NCBI GenBank assembly: GCA_050246595.1
Contig: JBFWVT010000012.1
Coordinates: forward strand, 1 to 64,000
Direction of reading: 5' to 3'
DNA from: DATARH01 sp050246595
Lineage (GTDB): Bacteria > Pseudomonadota > Alphaproteobacteria > ATCC43930 > CGMCC-115725
DNA length: 64,000 nucleotides
The translations under genes and the position numbers were made by a program. This document shows positions 8,763 to 18,020 of the stretch, in pieces; position 1 is the stretch's first letter; each line of letters starts with the position of its first letter. The notes under the pieces are model-generated. The model searched no databases, was not told the DNA's origin, and saw nothing but the letters and a program-made list of their open reading frames with translations.

Positions 8763-9938
8763 ATGCCGGGGCCGCTCGCGGGAATTCGCGTTATCGAGGT
8801 GGCGATCGCGGTGCTGGGGCCGCTCGCCACGCAGATCCTCGGCGACATGGGCGCCGAAATCATCAAGGTCGAGACCCCTGAAGGCGATCCGATGCGGCAG
8901 ATCGGTCCCGCCCGCAATCCCGGCATGGCCGCCTATTTTCTGACGCTGAACCGCAACAAGAAAAGCCTCGTGCTCGATCTGAAGCAGCCGGCGGCGCGCG
9001 CGGCAATATTGCGGCTCGCCGCGACGGCCGATGTCTTCATCCACAATATGCGGACCGGCGCGGCGGCGCGGCTCGGTATCGACTACAAGACGATCGCCGC
9101 CGCCAACCCGCGCATCATCTATGCCTCGGCGACCGGCTACCGGCCGGGCACGCGCTATGCCGAGCGCGCCGCCTTTGACGACGTGATCCAGGGCGAAAGC
9201 GGTCTCGCCGCGCTCAACGGCGGTGCTGACGGCCCGCCGCGCTATGTGCCGATGGTGGTGTGCGACAAGGTGACGGGGCACGTCCTTGCCGGCGCGGTGG
9301 CGATGGCGCTGTTTGCGCGCGAGCGCAGCGGCACGGGCCAGGAGATTCATGTGCCGATGATGGAGACGATGGCCGCGTTCAATCTCGTCGATCATCTCTG
9401 GCACGGCGTGTTCGGCGAGCCGGAAAAGGGTCTCGGCTATCCCCGCATGCTGACCCCGTACCGCCGGCCCTATGCGACGCGGGACGGGCATGTCTGCCTG
9501 CTGGCGACGACCGACCGGCAATGGCAGGGTCTGTTCGCGGCGATGGATTGCCCCGAACTCGGCCGGGACCCGCGCTTTGCGACGATCGCCGGGCGGACAG
9601 AAAATATCGACGCGCTGTATACGATCGTCGCCGAGCGGATGCGCCTGCGCTCGACGCAGGAATGGCGCGTGCTGCTCGACCGGTTCGACGTGCCGAACGG
9701 GGTGGTCAACGATCTCGCCGGTCTGATCGCCGACCCCTATCTCAACGACACCGGGTTTTTCCGCAAGATCGCGCACCCGAGCGAAGGGCCGATCGTGACG
9801 ACTGCGGTCCCGGTCAGCTTTTCGCAGACGCCGGGCGAGGTCCGGCTGCCGCCGCCGCATCTCGGCGAACACACGGCGGAGCTGCTCGGCGAACTCGGCT
9901 ACGCGCCGGCGGAGATCGCCGAGATCGCCGGAAGCTGA
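8763..9938 (+). CDS. CaiB/BaiF family (class III) CoA transferase
   Basis: The 391-residue protein has the hallmarks of class III CoA transferases, which move CoA between carboxylic acids through an aspartyl-CoA thioester. The N-terminal half reads LAGIRVIEVA, LGDMGAEIIKVE and LNRNKKSLVLDLK; the catalytic aspartate is probably D168 in VVCDKVTGH. The C-terminal half carries the family's small interlocking domain. The substrate cannot be told from sequence. The gene follows DUF3237 by 24 bases and precedes an LLM-class oxidoreductase by 57 bases, so a three-gene operon ending at the terminator at 11009 is likely. The ATG at 8763 is preceded by AGGAGA. Confidence 0.93.
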   Translation: MPGPLAGIRVIEVAIAVLGPLATQILGDMGAEIIKVETPEGDPMRQIGPARNPGMAAYFLTLNRNKKSLVLDLKQPAARAAILRLAATADVFIHNMRTGAAARLGIDYKTIAAANPRIIYASATGYRPGTRYAERAAFDDVIQGESGLAALNGGADGPPRYVPMVVCDKVTGHVLAGAVAMALFARERSGTGQEIHVPMMETMAAFNLVDHLWHGVFGEPEKGLGYPRMLTPYRRPYATRDGHVCLLATTDRQWQGLFAAMDCPELGRDPRFATIAGRTENIDALYTIVAERMRLRSTQEWRVLLDRFDVPNGVVNDLAGLIADPYLNDTGFFRKIAHPSEGPIVTTAVPVSFSQTPGEVRLPPPHLGEHTAELLGELGYAPAEIAEIAGS

Positions 9939-9995
9939 GCCGGGTGCGCCCTTGATGCTATCGTGCCGCCCCAACCATAGCGGGAGACCCGGATC

Positions 9996-10955
9996 ATGAC
10001 CGTGCGCATCGGATATCTGCTGCCGACCCGCGAGCGGGTCATGGAGGGTCGCCCCGAGGCGGCGCCGCTGCTGGCGCTGGCCGAGCGCGCCGAGAGCCTC
10101 GGCTACGATTCGATCTGGGTCGGCGATTCGATCCTGGCCCGGCCGCGGCACGAGCCGCTGACCCTGCTGTCGGCGGTGGCGGCCCGCACCAAACGCGCCG
10201 AACTCGGCACTGCGGTGCTGCTGCCGGCGCTGCGCAACCCGGTCGTGCTGGCGCACGGCGTCGCGACATTGGACCAGATCAGCGAAGGCCGCTTTATCCT
10301 CGGTGTCGGCATCGCCAGCGACGTGCCGAATATCCGCGCCGAGTTTGTCGCCTGCGGCGTGCCGTTCGAAAAACGCGTCGGACGCATGCTCGAAGGCTTG
10401 CGCCTGTGCCGCGAGCTGTGGACCGGCAAACCGGTTTCCTGGAACGGACGCTGGGTGGTCGAGGAGGCGACGCTCGGTCCGGTCCCGCACCGCCCCGGCG
10501 GCCCGCCGATCTGGATCGGCGGCATGGTGCGGGCGAGCCTCGAACGGGTCGGAAGGCTGTACGACGGCTGGTTCCCGAACTCGCCCGACCCGCAGCGCTG
10601 GCGCGCGCAATGGGACGAAATCAGCGGCATCGCGCGCGAGGCCGGCCGCGACCCGTCGCAGCTGACCGGCGCGGTCTACCTGACCCTGACGATCGATGCC
10701 GACAAGACGCGCGCCGAGGAGCGGATGAACGCCTTTATGCAGAACTATTACGGCCAGCCCGCTTCCGTCATGCGCGCACGGCAGGCGAGCTATGCGGGTC
10801 CGGCCGAAGGCGCCGCCGAATGGCTGTCGTCGTGGATCCGGGCCGGGGTCGGCCATCTGGTGCTGCGCTTTGCTGGTGAGGCCGAGCGGCACCTCGACGC
10901 GATCGCCGAGCTGCGCTCTAAAGTCGCCGGTCAGTCGGGAACGGCGTCAAATTAA
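9996..10955 (+). CDS. LLM class flavin-dependent oxidoreductase
   Basis: The 319-residue product is a luciferase-like (bacterial luciferase/F420 reductase) TIM-barrel oxidoreductase, recognisable by the LAERAESLGYDSIWVGDS opening, the central GRFILGVGIA motif and the GGPPIWIGG strand motif. Members use FMNH2 or F420 to oxidise small organic molecules. Specific substrate unknown. It is the last gene of the DUF3237-CoA transferase cluster and is followed by a strong terminator 54 bases downstream. The ATG start follows GGGAG about ten bases upstream. Confidence 0.88.
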   Translation: MTVRIGYLLPTRERVMEGRPEAAPLLALAERAESLGYDSIWVGDSILARPRHEPLTLLSAVAARTKRAELGTAVLLPALRNPVVLAHGVATLDQISEGRFILGVGIASDVPNIRAEFVACGVPFEKRVGRMLEGLRLCRELWTGKPVSWNGRWVVEEATLGPVPHRPGGPPIWIGGMVRASLERVGRLYDGWFPNSPDPQRWRAQWDEISGIAREAGRDPSQLTGAVYLTLTIDADKTRAEERMNAFMQNYYGQPASVMRARQASYAGPAEGAAEWLSSWIRAGVGHLVLRFAGEAERHLDAIAELRSKVAGQSGTASN

Positions 10956-11008
10956 CGCATGTTAGCGCTAATAGCCCCGGGGCGCTTCACCTCACTTCGG
11001 GGCTGAGG

Positions 11009-11041
11009 CCGGGCGGGACTCCCGCAGTCCCGCCCGGTTTT
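11009..11041 (+). terminator. Rho-independent terminator
   Basis: A 12-bp perfect stem (CCGGGCGGGACT, 11009-11020, pairing with 11026-11037) with a CCCGC loop is followed by TTTT. It ends the 8280-10955 transcript. Confidence 0.88.
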
Positions 11042-11119
11042 AACTGGCGAACCTCCTGCCTGGTCAGGCGCGACGACAAATCATAGGCTGCGGCGACGCA
11101 GTTCGATGGATGCCCGCCG

Positions 11120-12187
11120 ATGACAACGACGACCGCGCCGCCCCGACAGAACTGGCAATTCGGCCATATCTACCCGCCGGGCGAGACCTGGCTCGCGACC
11201 GCCGCGCCGGAGCCGATCATCGAACCGGAGCTGCCGATCGTCGATCCGCACCATCATCTGTGGCTGCGCGGCGGTCATCGCTATCTGCTCGACGAGTTTC
11301 TGGCGGACACCGGCACCGGCCATAACATCGTTGCCACCGTGTTTCTCGAATGCCATTCGATGTACCGCCAGGACGGCCCGGCGGAGCTGCGCTCGCTCGG
11401 TGAGACCGAGTTTGTCGCCGGCATCGCCGCGATGAGCCAATCGGGCAATTACGGGACGACGCGGGTTGCCGCCGGGATCGTCGGCAACGTCGATCTGACT
11501 CTCGGCGACCGGGCCGAGCCGGTGCTGCTGGCGCATATCCGCGCCGGCGGCGGGCGGTTTCGCGGCGTGCGCCACTCGGCCGGCTACGATCCCGACCCGG
11601 TGATCGGCAACAGCGGCTCCGGCGTCGAACCGCATCTTTACGCGCGTCCGGATTTCCGCGCCGGCCTGAAACGCCTGAGCGCACTCGGGCTGAGCTTCGA
11701 CGCCTGGCTCTATCATCCGCAGCTCGCCGATGTGATCGACCTGGCGCGCCAATTTCCGGCTACCCCGATCGTCATGGGGCATGTCGGCGGGTTTCTCGGC
11801 TACGGCCCCTATCGCGGCCGGCGGGACGAGGAATTCGCGCAATGGAAAAGCGCGATGACCGAGCTGGCGCATTGCCAAAATGTCGTCGTCAAACTCGGCG
11901 GCATGGTCAATCGCGGCGCCGCGTTCGATTTCCACAATGCGGCGGCCCCGCCCTCCTCGGAGACGATCGCCGCGATATGGCGTCCCTTCGTCGAAACCTG
12001 CATCGAATTGTTCGGCGCCGAGCGCTGCATGTTCGAAAGCAATTTCCCGGTGGATAAGATGGCGATCGGCTACGCGGCGCTGTGGAACGCGTTCAAACGC
12101 ATCGCCTCCGGCGCCTCTCCGGACGAAAAGCGGGCGCTGTTCGCCGGCACCGCCGCGCGCTTCTACCGGCTCGGAGATATCGTATGA
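11120..12187 (+). CDS. Amidohydrolase family protein (TIM-barrel, amidohydrolase_2)
   Basis: The 355-residue protein is a metal-dependent amidohydrolase of the COG3618 type, related to lactonases and decarboxylases. The metal motif is D42-P-H44-H-H46 in IVDPHHHLW; further typical elements are MGHVGGFLGYGPY and the C-terminal ESNFPVDK, whose Asp is the likely metal or catalytic residue. Its stop codon overlaps the start of the cyclase gene (ATGA), so the two are translationally coupled. Together they probably hydrolyse an unidentified amide or lactone. Confidence 0.88.
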   Translation: MTTTTAPPRQNWQFGHIYPPGETWLATAAPEPIIEPELPIVDPHHHLWLRGGHRYLLDEFLADTGTGHNIVATVFLECHSMYRQDGPAELRSLGETEFVAGIAAMSQSGNYGTTRVAAGIVGNVDLTLGDRAEPVLLAHIRAGGGRFRGVRHSAGYDPDPVIGNSGSGVEPHLYARPDFRAGLKRLSALGLSFDAWLYHPQLADVIDLARQFPATPIVMGHVGGFLGYGPYRGRRDEEFAQWKSAMTELAHCQNVVVKLGGMVNRGAAFDFHNAAAPPSSETIAAIWRPFVETCIELFGAERCMFESNFPVDKMAIGYAALWNAFKRIASGASPDEKRALFAGTAARFYRLGDIV

Positions 12188-13098
12188 GCGGGCTTGTTCA
12201 CGACCATTCGCAATGGCCGCATTCCCGTTGGAGCGAAGGCGACCAGGTCGGCGCCGGCAACCTGCTGACGGTCGAGCGCCGGCTCGCCGCGCTGCGCTCG
12301 GTGCAAAGCGGCAGGCTCTATGATCTAAGCCACGAGATCAGCGCTGCCGCGCCGTATCTGCTGCCAAACCAGACGCCGTATCTGCTGTCGATCTGGGCTT
12401 CGTTCCGCGATTCGATCAAACGCCGCCGCAAGACCGGCGCGACAAACGATGCCGGCACCAATCTCGAACGGGTCGAGATGACGATGCATGTCGGCACGCA
12501 TATCGACGCGCTCGGCCATTTTTCGATCGGCGACCGGCTCTATAACGGCTTTGACGCTGCCGAGGTGGTCACCGATTGGGGTCTCGACAGGCTCGGCATC
12601 GAGCACGCGCCGCCGATGATCGCGCGCGGTGTGCTGCTCGATGTCGCCGGATTTGATGGCGGGCAGTTCCTGAACCCCGGTCGCGCGGTGTCGCCCGATG
12701 ACCTCCAGCGCGCCGCCGACAATGCCGGCGTCGCGATCGAGACCGGCGACATCGTGCTGATCCGCACCGGTTGGGGCCGGTTTTTCGGTGTCGACAACGC
12801 GCGCTATGTCGCGGGCGAACCCGGTATCGACGTGGCGGCGGCGCGCTGGCTGACCAGCCGCGATGTCGTCGCGATCGGCTGCGACAACATGGCGGTCGAG
12901 GTATTGCCAAACCCGGACCGCAATCTGATGATGCCGGTGCACCAGCACGTGCTGGCCGAAGCCGGCGTCTATCTGATCGAGAATCTGGCGCTCGACGAGA
13001 TCGCGCGCGAGCGGCTGACAAATTTCTGCTTCATCCTGCTCGCGACGAAATACAAGGGCGCCACCGGCTGTCCGGTGCGCCCGGTCGCGCTGGTATAG
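12184..13098 (+). CDS. Cyclase family protein (kynurenine formamidase-like)
   Basis: The 304-residue protein belongs to the metal-dependent cyclase/formamidase family (PF04199). The signature HVGTHIDALGH is present (H102, H106, D108, H112), and ETGDIVLIRTGW and GCDNMAVEVLP are further family motifs. Members hydrolyse N-formylkynurenine or cyclic amides and esters; the N-terminal WSEGDQVGAGN is typical of the larger, cyclase-like branch. The ATG overlaps the preceding stop. Actual substrate unknown. Confidence 0.88.
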   Translation: MSGLVHDHSQWPHSRWSEGDQVGAGNLLTVERRLAALRSVQSGRLYDLSHEISAAAPYLLPNQTPYLLSIWASFRDSIKRRRKTGATNDAGTNLERVEMTMHVGTHIDALGHFSIGDRLYNGFDAAEVVTDWGLDRLGIEHAPPMIARGVLLDVAGFDGGQFLNPGRAVSPDDLQRAADNAGVAIETGDIVLIRTGWGRFFGVDNARYVAGEPGIDVAAARWLTSRDVVAIGCDNMAVEVLPNPDRNLMMPVHQHVLAEAGVYLIENLALDEIARERLTNFCFILLATKYKGATGCPVRPVALV

Positions 13099-13217
13099 CA
13101 TTGGGGCAAACGGGGTTTCAGGACCGCGGGCCTCCGGCCCGCGCGCCCGATGCTGAAGCGAATAAACGATTGCAAGGCCCCGCTCGCGCAGGACCTTGCC
13201 GGCACCGCGAACCTTGG

Positions 13218-14306
13218 TCAGCTCTTCCTGGCTGTCGCCATAAAGGCGTCGTAGGCGAATTCGTTGAGACGGAACCACTGGACCTCGTTGTCGAGAAATT
13301 GCTTCCAGGGTTCGTAGATCGCTTTCCATTTCGGGTTTTGCTGCGACAGCTCGGCGTAATAATCCTGCGATGCCTTGTACGCCGCTTCAAGAATCTCGCG
13401 CGGAAATGCGCGCAACTCGGTGCCGTTGGCGACCAGGCGCCGCAGCGCCGCAACATTGTCGGTGTCGTACTTGCCGAGCATCCATAGATACGTGTCGGCC
13501 GCCGCTCCGGTCACGATTGCCTGATAGCTCTTTGGCAGCTTGTTCCATTGATCGAGGTTGATAAAGACGACATTCTGGGTCTGTCCTTCCCACCAGCCGG
13601 GATAATAATAATATTTCGCGACCTTGTAGAAGCCGAGCTTTTCGTCGTCATAGGGTCCGACCCACTCGGCCGCGTCGATCGTGCCTTTTTCAAGCGCCGG
13701 ATAGATGTCGCCGCCCGGGATCTGCTGCGCGACGACCCCGAGCCGGCCAAAGATCTCTCCGGCAAGTCCGGCGATCCGCATCTTGACGCCCTTCAGATCG
13801 GCCAGTGTCTTGATTTCCTTGCGCCACCAGCCGCCCATCTGCGCCCCGGTATTGCCGACCGTCAGATTGTGGACGTTGTAGTCCTGGAAAAACTTGCGCA
13901 GCAATTCGGTGCCGCCGCCATGCGTCATCCACGCGTTCATCTGCCGCGCGTTCATGCCGAACGGGATTGTCGTGTCGATCGCGAAGGTCGGGTCCTTGCC
14001 GACATAGTAATAGCTCGCAGTGTGCCCGACTTCGACCGTGTTGTTCTGCACCGCATCGAGCACCTGGAACGGTGGCACGATCTCGCCGCCGGCAAAAACG
14101 CGGATCTGGAACTTGTTGTCGGTCGCCTCGGCGATCTGCTTTGTAAAGCGCTCGGCGCCGCCGTAAAGCGTGTCGAGGCTCTTCGGAAAGCTCGATGCGA
14201 GACGCCACTTGATCTCGGGTTGGGATTGCGCGATCGCCGGAGCCGCCAGCGCCGCCGCGCCCGCCAGCCCGAGACCGCCGCTCGCGATAAACGCACGACG
14301 CCGCAT
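13218..14306 (-). CDS. TRAP transporter substrate-binding protein, TakP-like
   Basis: The 362-residue protein is a DctP-family periplasmic binding protein of the TakP branch, which binds 2-oxo acids together with a cation. It starts with a twin-arginine-like signal (MRRRAFIASGGLGLAGAAAL, cleavage near AIAQ). The segment GGDIYPALEKGTIDAAEWVG is diagnostic for this branch. No membrane subunits (DctQ, DctM) occur nearby on either strand, so the protein is an orphan here. It is convergent with the cyclase gene. Confidence 0.9.
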   Translation of the reverse strand: MRRRAFIASGGLGLAGAAALAAPAIAQSQPEIKWRLASSFPKSLDTLYGGAERFTKQIAEATDNKFQIRVFAGGEIVPPFQVLDAVQNNTVEVGHTASYYYVGKDPTFAIDTTIPFGMNARQMNAWMTHGGGTELLRKFFQDYNVHNLTVGNTGAQMGGWWRKEIKTLADLKGVKMRIAGLAGEIFGRLGVVAQQIPGGDIYPALEKGTIDAAEWVGPYDDEKLGFYKVAKYYYYPGWWEGQTQNVVFINLDQWNKLPKSYQAIVTGAAADTYLWMLGKYDTDNVAALRRLVANGTELRAFPREILEAAYKASQDYYAELSQQNPKWKAIYEPWKQFLDNEVQWFRLNEFAYDAFMATARKS

Positions 14307-14506
14307 CGGTATCTCCGCTATTCAATGCTCATTTAATACGCAACTTACGGCTGGGCTTACGCCAAGTAAATACGGCGACACCGCCCGACCGCGATATTTG
14401 GTAGCACCCGCCTATACAGATTGCCGTATCGGGGCGGTTGGACCCGCTCCCGAGCGTTGCGGCGTGTATGATCCTCGGCAAGATCGATGTCATCGGAGTC
14501 TCGGCA

Positions 14507-15460
14507 TTGGAACAGCGCAATCTCGGCCGGTCCGGCCTGATCGTCTCGGCGATCGGTCTCGGCTGCAACAATTTCGGCGGGCGGATGGACCGGGAAGCGA
14601 CCCGCGCCGTTGTGCACAAGGCGCTCGATCTCGGCGTCACGTTTTTCGATACGGCCGACACCTACGGGAACCGCGGCGCCTCCGAGGAATATCTCGGCCG
14701 CGCGCTGGCCGGAAAGCGGCACGATATCGTGCTCGCGACCAAATTCGGCCGCCCGATGGGCAGCACCGGGGATCAGGAGGGCCGGCTGCAAGGCGCCTCG
14801 CGCCGCTACATCATGCGGGCCGTCGAAGCCAGTCTCGGACGGCTCGGCACCGACTATATCGACCTTTATTACCAGCACATCGCCGACCCCCGCACGCCGA
14901 TCGAGGAAACGCTGCGCGCGCTCGACGACCTCGTGCGGCAGGGCAAGGTGCGCTATATCGGGTGCTCGTGGCTGTCGGCCTGGCAGGTCATCGAGGCGCA
15001 ATGGACTTCAACGCATCTCAACCTGGAGCGCTTTGTCGCCTGCCAGGAGCAGTATAACGTTCTGGAGCGCGCACTCGACGACGCGCTGATGCCGGCGCTG
15101 CAATCCTACGATCTCGGGCTGATCCCGTTCGCGCCGCTCGCCAATGGTCTGCTGACCGGCAAGTACCGCCGCGACGCGCCGCCGCCTCCCGGCACCCGCA
15201 TGGAAGCGATGCCGCAGGTCGCCAAGCACTATCTGACAGAAGCCAACTGGGACAGGGTCGAGCGTCTCGCTTCGTTCTGCGCGGCGCGCGGACGCACCCT
15301 GCTCGACCTTGCGTTTTCCTGGCTGCTGCATCGTCCGATGGTGGCGAGCGTTATCGCCGGCGCGACCACCCCGGAGCAGGTCGCGGCGAATGTCGCGGCG
15401 GCGGGTTGGGTCCTGTCGCGCGAGGACATGGACGAGATCGACCGCATCACGGCAAAGTAG
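14507..15460 (+). CDS. Aldo/keto reductase
   Basis: The product, 317 residues from TTG 14507, is an NADPH-dependent aldo/keto reductase with the catalytic tetrad D48, Y53, K79 and H124 intact. The N-terminus EQRNLGRSGLIVSAIGLGC is typical of the voltage-gated-channel-beta/YghZ-like branch. GGAG lies eight bases before the TTG; an in-frame ATG at 14468 and TTG at 14438 are alternatives that add non-homologous residues. The next gene, an SDR reductase, follows by 61 bases in the same direction. Confidence 0.9.
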   Translation: MEQRNLGRSGLIVSAIGLGCNNFGGRMDREATRAVVHKALDLGVTFFDTADTYGNRGASEEYLGRALAGKRHDIVLATKFGRPMGSTGDQEGRLQGASRRYIMRAVEASLGRLGTDYIDLYYQHIADPRTPIEETLRALDDLVRQGKVRYIGCSWLSAWQVIEAQWTSTHLNLERFVACQEQYNVLERALDDALMPALQSYDLGLIPFAPLANGLLTGKYRRDAPPPPGTRMEAMPQVAKHYLTEANWDRVERLASFCAARGRTLLDLAFSWLLHRPMVASVIAGATTPEQVAANVAAAGWVLSREDMDEIDRITAK

Positions 15461-15521
15461 GGCCGGCAAACCAGAGACCGGGCCGGCGCGGGTCGGCACG
15501 GTATTTCGGGAGGGAGTTGTC

Positions 15522-16307
15522 ATGGAAATCCGGTTGGACGGCAGAAGCGCGATCATCACCGGCGGCAGCAAGGGGCTGGGTCTCGCAATCGCACAGGAAT
15601 ACGCCGCTTCGGGCGCCGATGTCGCGATCCTGGCGCGCGACCCCGGCGCGCTCGCCGAGGCCAAAGCGCAGATCGAGGCCGGCGCGCCGGGCCGCAAGGT
15701 CGCGGCGATCAGCTGCGACGTCGCGAAAGCCGACGCTATCCGCAGCGCCTATGACGAGGTGATGTCGGCCTTTGGCAAGATCGACATCTTTGTCAACAAT
15801 GCCGGGCAATCGACGCGCGGACCGTCCGAGACGATCACCGACGAGATGTGGCAGGCCGATCTCGACCTGAAACTGCTGGCTCAGATCCGCTTCTCGCGGC
15901 TGGTTTTCCCGCAGATGAAGGAACGCCGCTGGGGCCGCATCATCAGCGTGCTCAATATCGGGGCCAAGGCTCCCGGAGCCGACAGCGCGCCGACCTCGGT
16001 CAGCCGCGCGGCCCAGCTCGCTTTTACAAAGGTGCTGTCGCAGGAGGGCGCGCCGTACAATGTGCTGGCCAATTCGCTGCATGTCGGGGTGATCGTCAGC
16101 GACCAGATCGTCCGCCGGCACCGCCGCGAGGGCACCAATGTCTCGCTCGAAGACTATATCGCGCAGGCCGGGCGCGGCGTGCCGTTGGGGCGCATGGGAC
16201 GCGCCGAGGAATTCGCCAGCATCGCGACCTTCATGGCCTCCGACGCGGCCTCCTACATCACCGGCACCTCGATCAATGTCGATGGCGGCCGTTCGCCGGT
16301 CTGGTAG
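15522..16307 (+). CDS. SDR family protein lacking the catalytic Tyr/Lys
   Basis: The 261-residue protein has a complete Rossmann fold of short-chain dehydrogenases: TGGSKGLG (cofactor glycine motif, 13-20), NNAG (92-95) and the C-terminal ITGTSINVDGG. At the active site the usual Y-x-x-x-K is T158-S-V-S-R162, so both catalytic residues are replaced, and the serine position is also atypical (ISVLNIGAKAP). It may bind NAD(P) without acting as a classical reductase, or use other residues. A strong GGAGGGAG site precedes the ATG. It lies 61 bases after the aldo/keto reductase. Confidence 0.87.
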   Translation: MEIRLDGRSAIITGGSKGLGLAIAQEYAASGADVAILARDPGALAEAKAQIEAGAPGRKVAAISCDVAKADAIRSAYDEVMSAFGKIDIFVNNAGQSTRGPSETITDEMWQADLDLKLLAQIRFSRLVFPQMKERRWGRIISVLNIGAKAPGADSAPTSVSRAAQLAFTKVLSQEGAPYNVLANSLHVGVIVSDQIVRRHRREGTNVSLEDYIAQAGRGVPLGRMGRAEEFASIATFMASDAASYITGTSINVDGGRSPVW

Positions 16308-16346
16308 AGCGGGGCTGTCCGAGGCGGCGGACCGCGGTGCGCCGCC

Positions 16347-17126
16347 TCACACCCCGTAGCGGCGACGCCACGCGAGACCCTCGACCGTGTCGCCGAGCGG
16401 GGCGTATTCGCAGCCGATCCAGCCGGCATAGAAGAGTTCGCCGATCCGCCGGAACACGTAGTCCCAGCCGATCTCGCCGGTGCCCGGCTCGTGCCGTCCG
16501 GGCACGTCCGCGAGTTGCATGTGATTGATGACCGGCAGCAGCGCCGCGAGCCGGGTCGTCACATCGCCCTGCGCCGTCTGGCAATGGTACAGGTCGAATT
16601 GCAGCCCGATCCGGTCGCGTCCGATCGCGGCGACGATCGCCGCTCCCTGTTCCTGCGTGCGCAGCAGATAACCCGGCGCGTCGCGCGGGTTGAGCGGCTC
16701 GATCACAAGCCTGATTCCGGCGGCAACAGCGCGCTCGGCGGCCCAGGCGAGATTGGCGGCATAGAGCGCCAGCGCCGTCTCATACGCCAAGTCGGAAGGC
16801 GGCACCCCGGCCATCACATGCACCAGCCGGCAATCGAGCGCGGCGGCGTAATCGAGCGCCTGGACGATGCCGTCGCGAAACGCTGCTTCCCGACCCGGCA
16901 GACACGCGAAACCGCGCTCGCCGGCGGCGCGGTTGCCGGCCGGGCTGTTGATCAGCACCTGCGTCAGCCCGTTGTCGCTGAGCCGCGAGCGCAGCTCGGC
17001 CGCCGGATGCTCGTAGGGCGAGGCGAATTCGACCCCGGCAAACCCGGCCCGCGACGCCGCCGCGAACCGGTCGAGAAACGGCAACTCGGGAAACAGAAAC
17101 CCGAGATTGGCGCAGAAGCGGAGCAT
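16347..17126 (-). CDS. hyi: Hydroxypyruvate isomerase
   Basis: The 259-residue TIM-barrel protein matches hydroxypyruvate isomerase (Hyi/OtnI-like), which interconverts hydroxypyruvate and tartronate semialdehyde in glyoxylate metabolism. Supporting motifs are RFCANLGFLFPELPFLDRFA at the start, NSPAGNRAAGERG, LVIEPLNPRDAPGY (catalytic Glu) and the second glutamate in IGCEYAP. Other glyoxylate genes (glyoxylate carboligase, tartronate semialdehyde reductase) are not adjacent. It is convergent with the SDR gene. Confidence 0.9.
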   Translation of the reverse strand: MLRFCANLGFLFPELPFLDRFAAASRAGFAGVEFASPYEHPAAELRSRLSDNGLTQVLINSPAGNRAAGERGFACLPGREAAFRDGIVQALDYAAALDCRLVHVMAGVPPSDLAYETALALYAANLAWAAERAVAAGIRLVIEPLNPRDAPGYLLRTQEQGAAIVAAIGRDRIGLQFDLYHCQTAQGDVTTRLAALLPVINHMQLADVPGRHEPGTGEIGWDYVFRRIGELFYAGWIGCEYAPLGDTVEGLAWRRRYGV

Positions 17127-17195
17127 GTTTCCTCCTGGAGCGCGGGCCTCTCGCCCGCATCTGCGGCCGGAGCGGAAGAGGTCCCCGAAATTGGT

Positions 17196-17375
17196 AGTGA
17201 CTCAGTTTGGATATAACGGGCAGGATTGTCATTCCGGGGCCGCCCGCAGGGCGGAACCCGGAATCCATGAACACCAACCGTTCCAAGAATTTAAGGGCCT
17301 GTGTTCATGGCTTCCGGGCTCGCGGGCTGCGCCCGCGCCCCGGAATGACAACCTTACGGTTCAAACTGAGTCACT
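17196..17375. mobile_element. MITE-like element, copy 1
   Basis: This 180-bp non-coding element is bounded by a perfect 14-bp inverted repeat, AGTGACTCAGTTTG (17196-17209) and its complement (17362-17375), with partial similarity continuing a few bases outwards. Inside, TGTCATTCCGGGGC and its complement form a second 14-bp inverted repeat. The same architecture recurs at 38951-39143. The flanks CCCGAAATT and CCCGAGAATT resemble an imperfect target duplication. It lies between hyi and the CMD gene and encodes nothing convincing. Confidence 0.75.
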
Positions 17376-17384
17376 GCCCGAGAA

Positions 17385-17930
17385 TTACACCTTCAGCATT
17401 TCGGCGCCGGGACCGGCTTCGAGTTCGCAGGTGTTCACGGTCATGCACAGCATGCTGTAATAGCCGATCGCGGTCGTCAGCTGGATTAGCTCGTCATTGC
17501 CGAACCGCTCCTGCATTGCCTTGAACGTCGCCTCGTCGATCCGGTGCCGGCGCAGCAAGGTCCGGGTGAACTCGATGATCTGCGCGTCTTCCGGCGGCAG
17601 ACCGCGCGAATGGTTCTCGCGGATCGCCGTAATCGTCGCCTCCGGTACGCCGAGCCGGCGCGCGCCGCCGGTCTGCGCCCCCCACACATAGAGCGCCTCG
17701 AATTCGCGCGCCACGGTCATCGCCGCGAGCACCCGCACGCGCATGTCGAGCGACCCTTCGAACCGGACATAGGCGCCGAGATGGGCGACCCGTCCGGCGA
17801 TTTCGGGGCTGTGCAGCCACATCGTGAACGGCCCCTGCACGGCGCCGCGGCTCGCGACGATGCTGTCGAAAGTCGCGTGGTCCTTTGCCGGCACCTGTTC
17901 CTTGCCGGTAATCGGGGGCAGCCTGGCCAT
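17385..17930 (-). CDS. Carboxymuconolactone decarboxylase family protein
   Basis: The 181-residue protein has the all-helical CMD/AhpD fold signature (SLDMRVRVLAAMTVAREFEA, then GVPEATITAIRE). The redox Cys-x-x-Cys pair of AhpD peroxidases is absent, so a peroxidase role is unlikely; related proteins are found with aromatic and lactone catabolism genes. The C-terminal end MLCMTVNTCELEAGPGAEML is typical of the group. The ATG at 17930 has AGGAG upstream. Biochemical role unknown. Confidence 0.87.
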   Translation of the reverse strand: MARLPPITGKEQVPAKDHATFDSIVASRGAVQGPFTMWLHSPEIAGRVAHLGAYVRFEGSLDMRVRVLAAMTVAREFEALYVWGAQTGGARRLGVPEATITAIRENHSRGLPPEDAQIIEFTRTLLRRHRIDEATFKAMQERFGNDELIQLTTAIGYYSMLCMTVNTCELEAGPGAEMLKV

Positions 17931-18020
17931 GTCGGCTCCTTTCCGTTGCCGCTGTTCGATCTCGCCGCGAAGGATACGACCGGTTGCGGGCGGCGCGCCA
18001 GCTATTCGCGATATTCCCCG

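Noticed and set aside
8274..10892. 872-codon minus-strand open frame
   Set aside because: It covers three plus-strand genes with well-known domains. Long antisense frames are expected in GC-rich codon use, and the product is Arg/His/Asp-rich without domains.
17196..17375. Short open frames within the MITE-like element
   Set aside because: They follow the palindromes and are not shared with copy 2 in a consistent frame.
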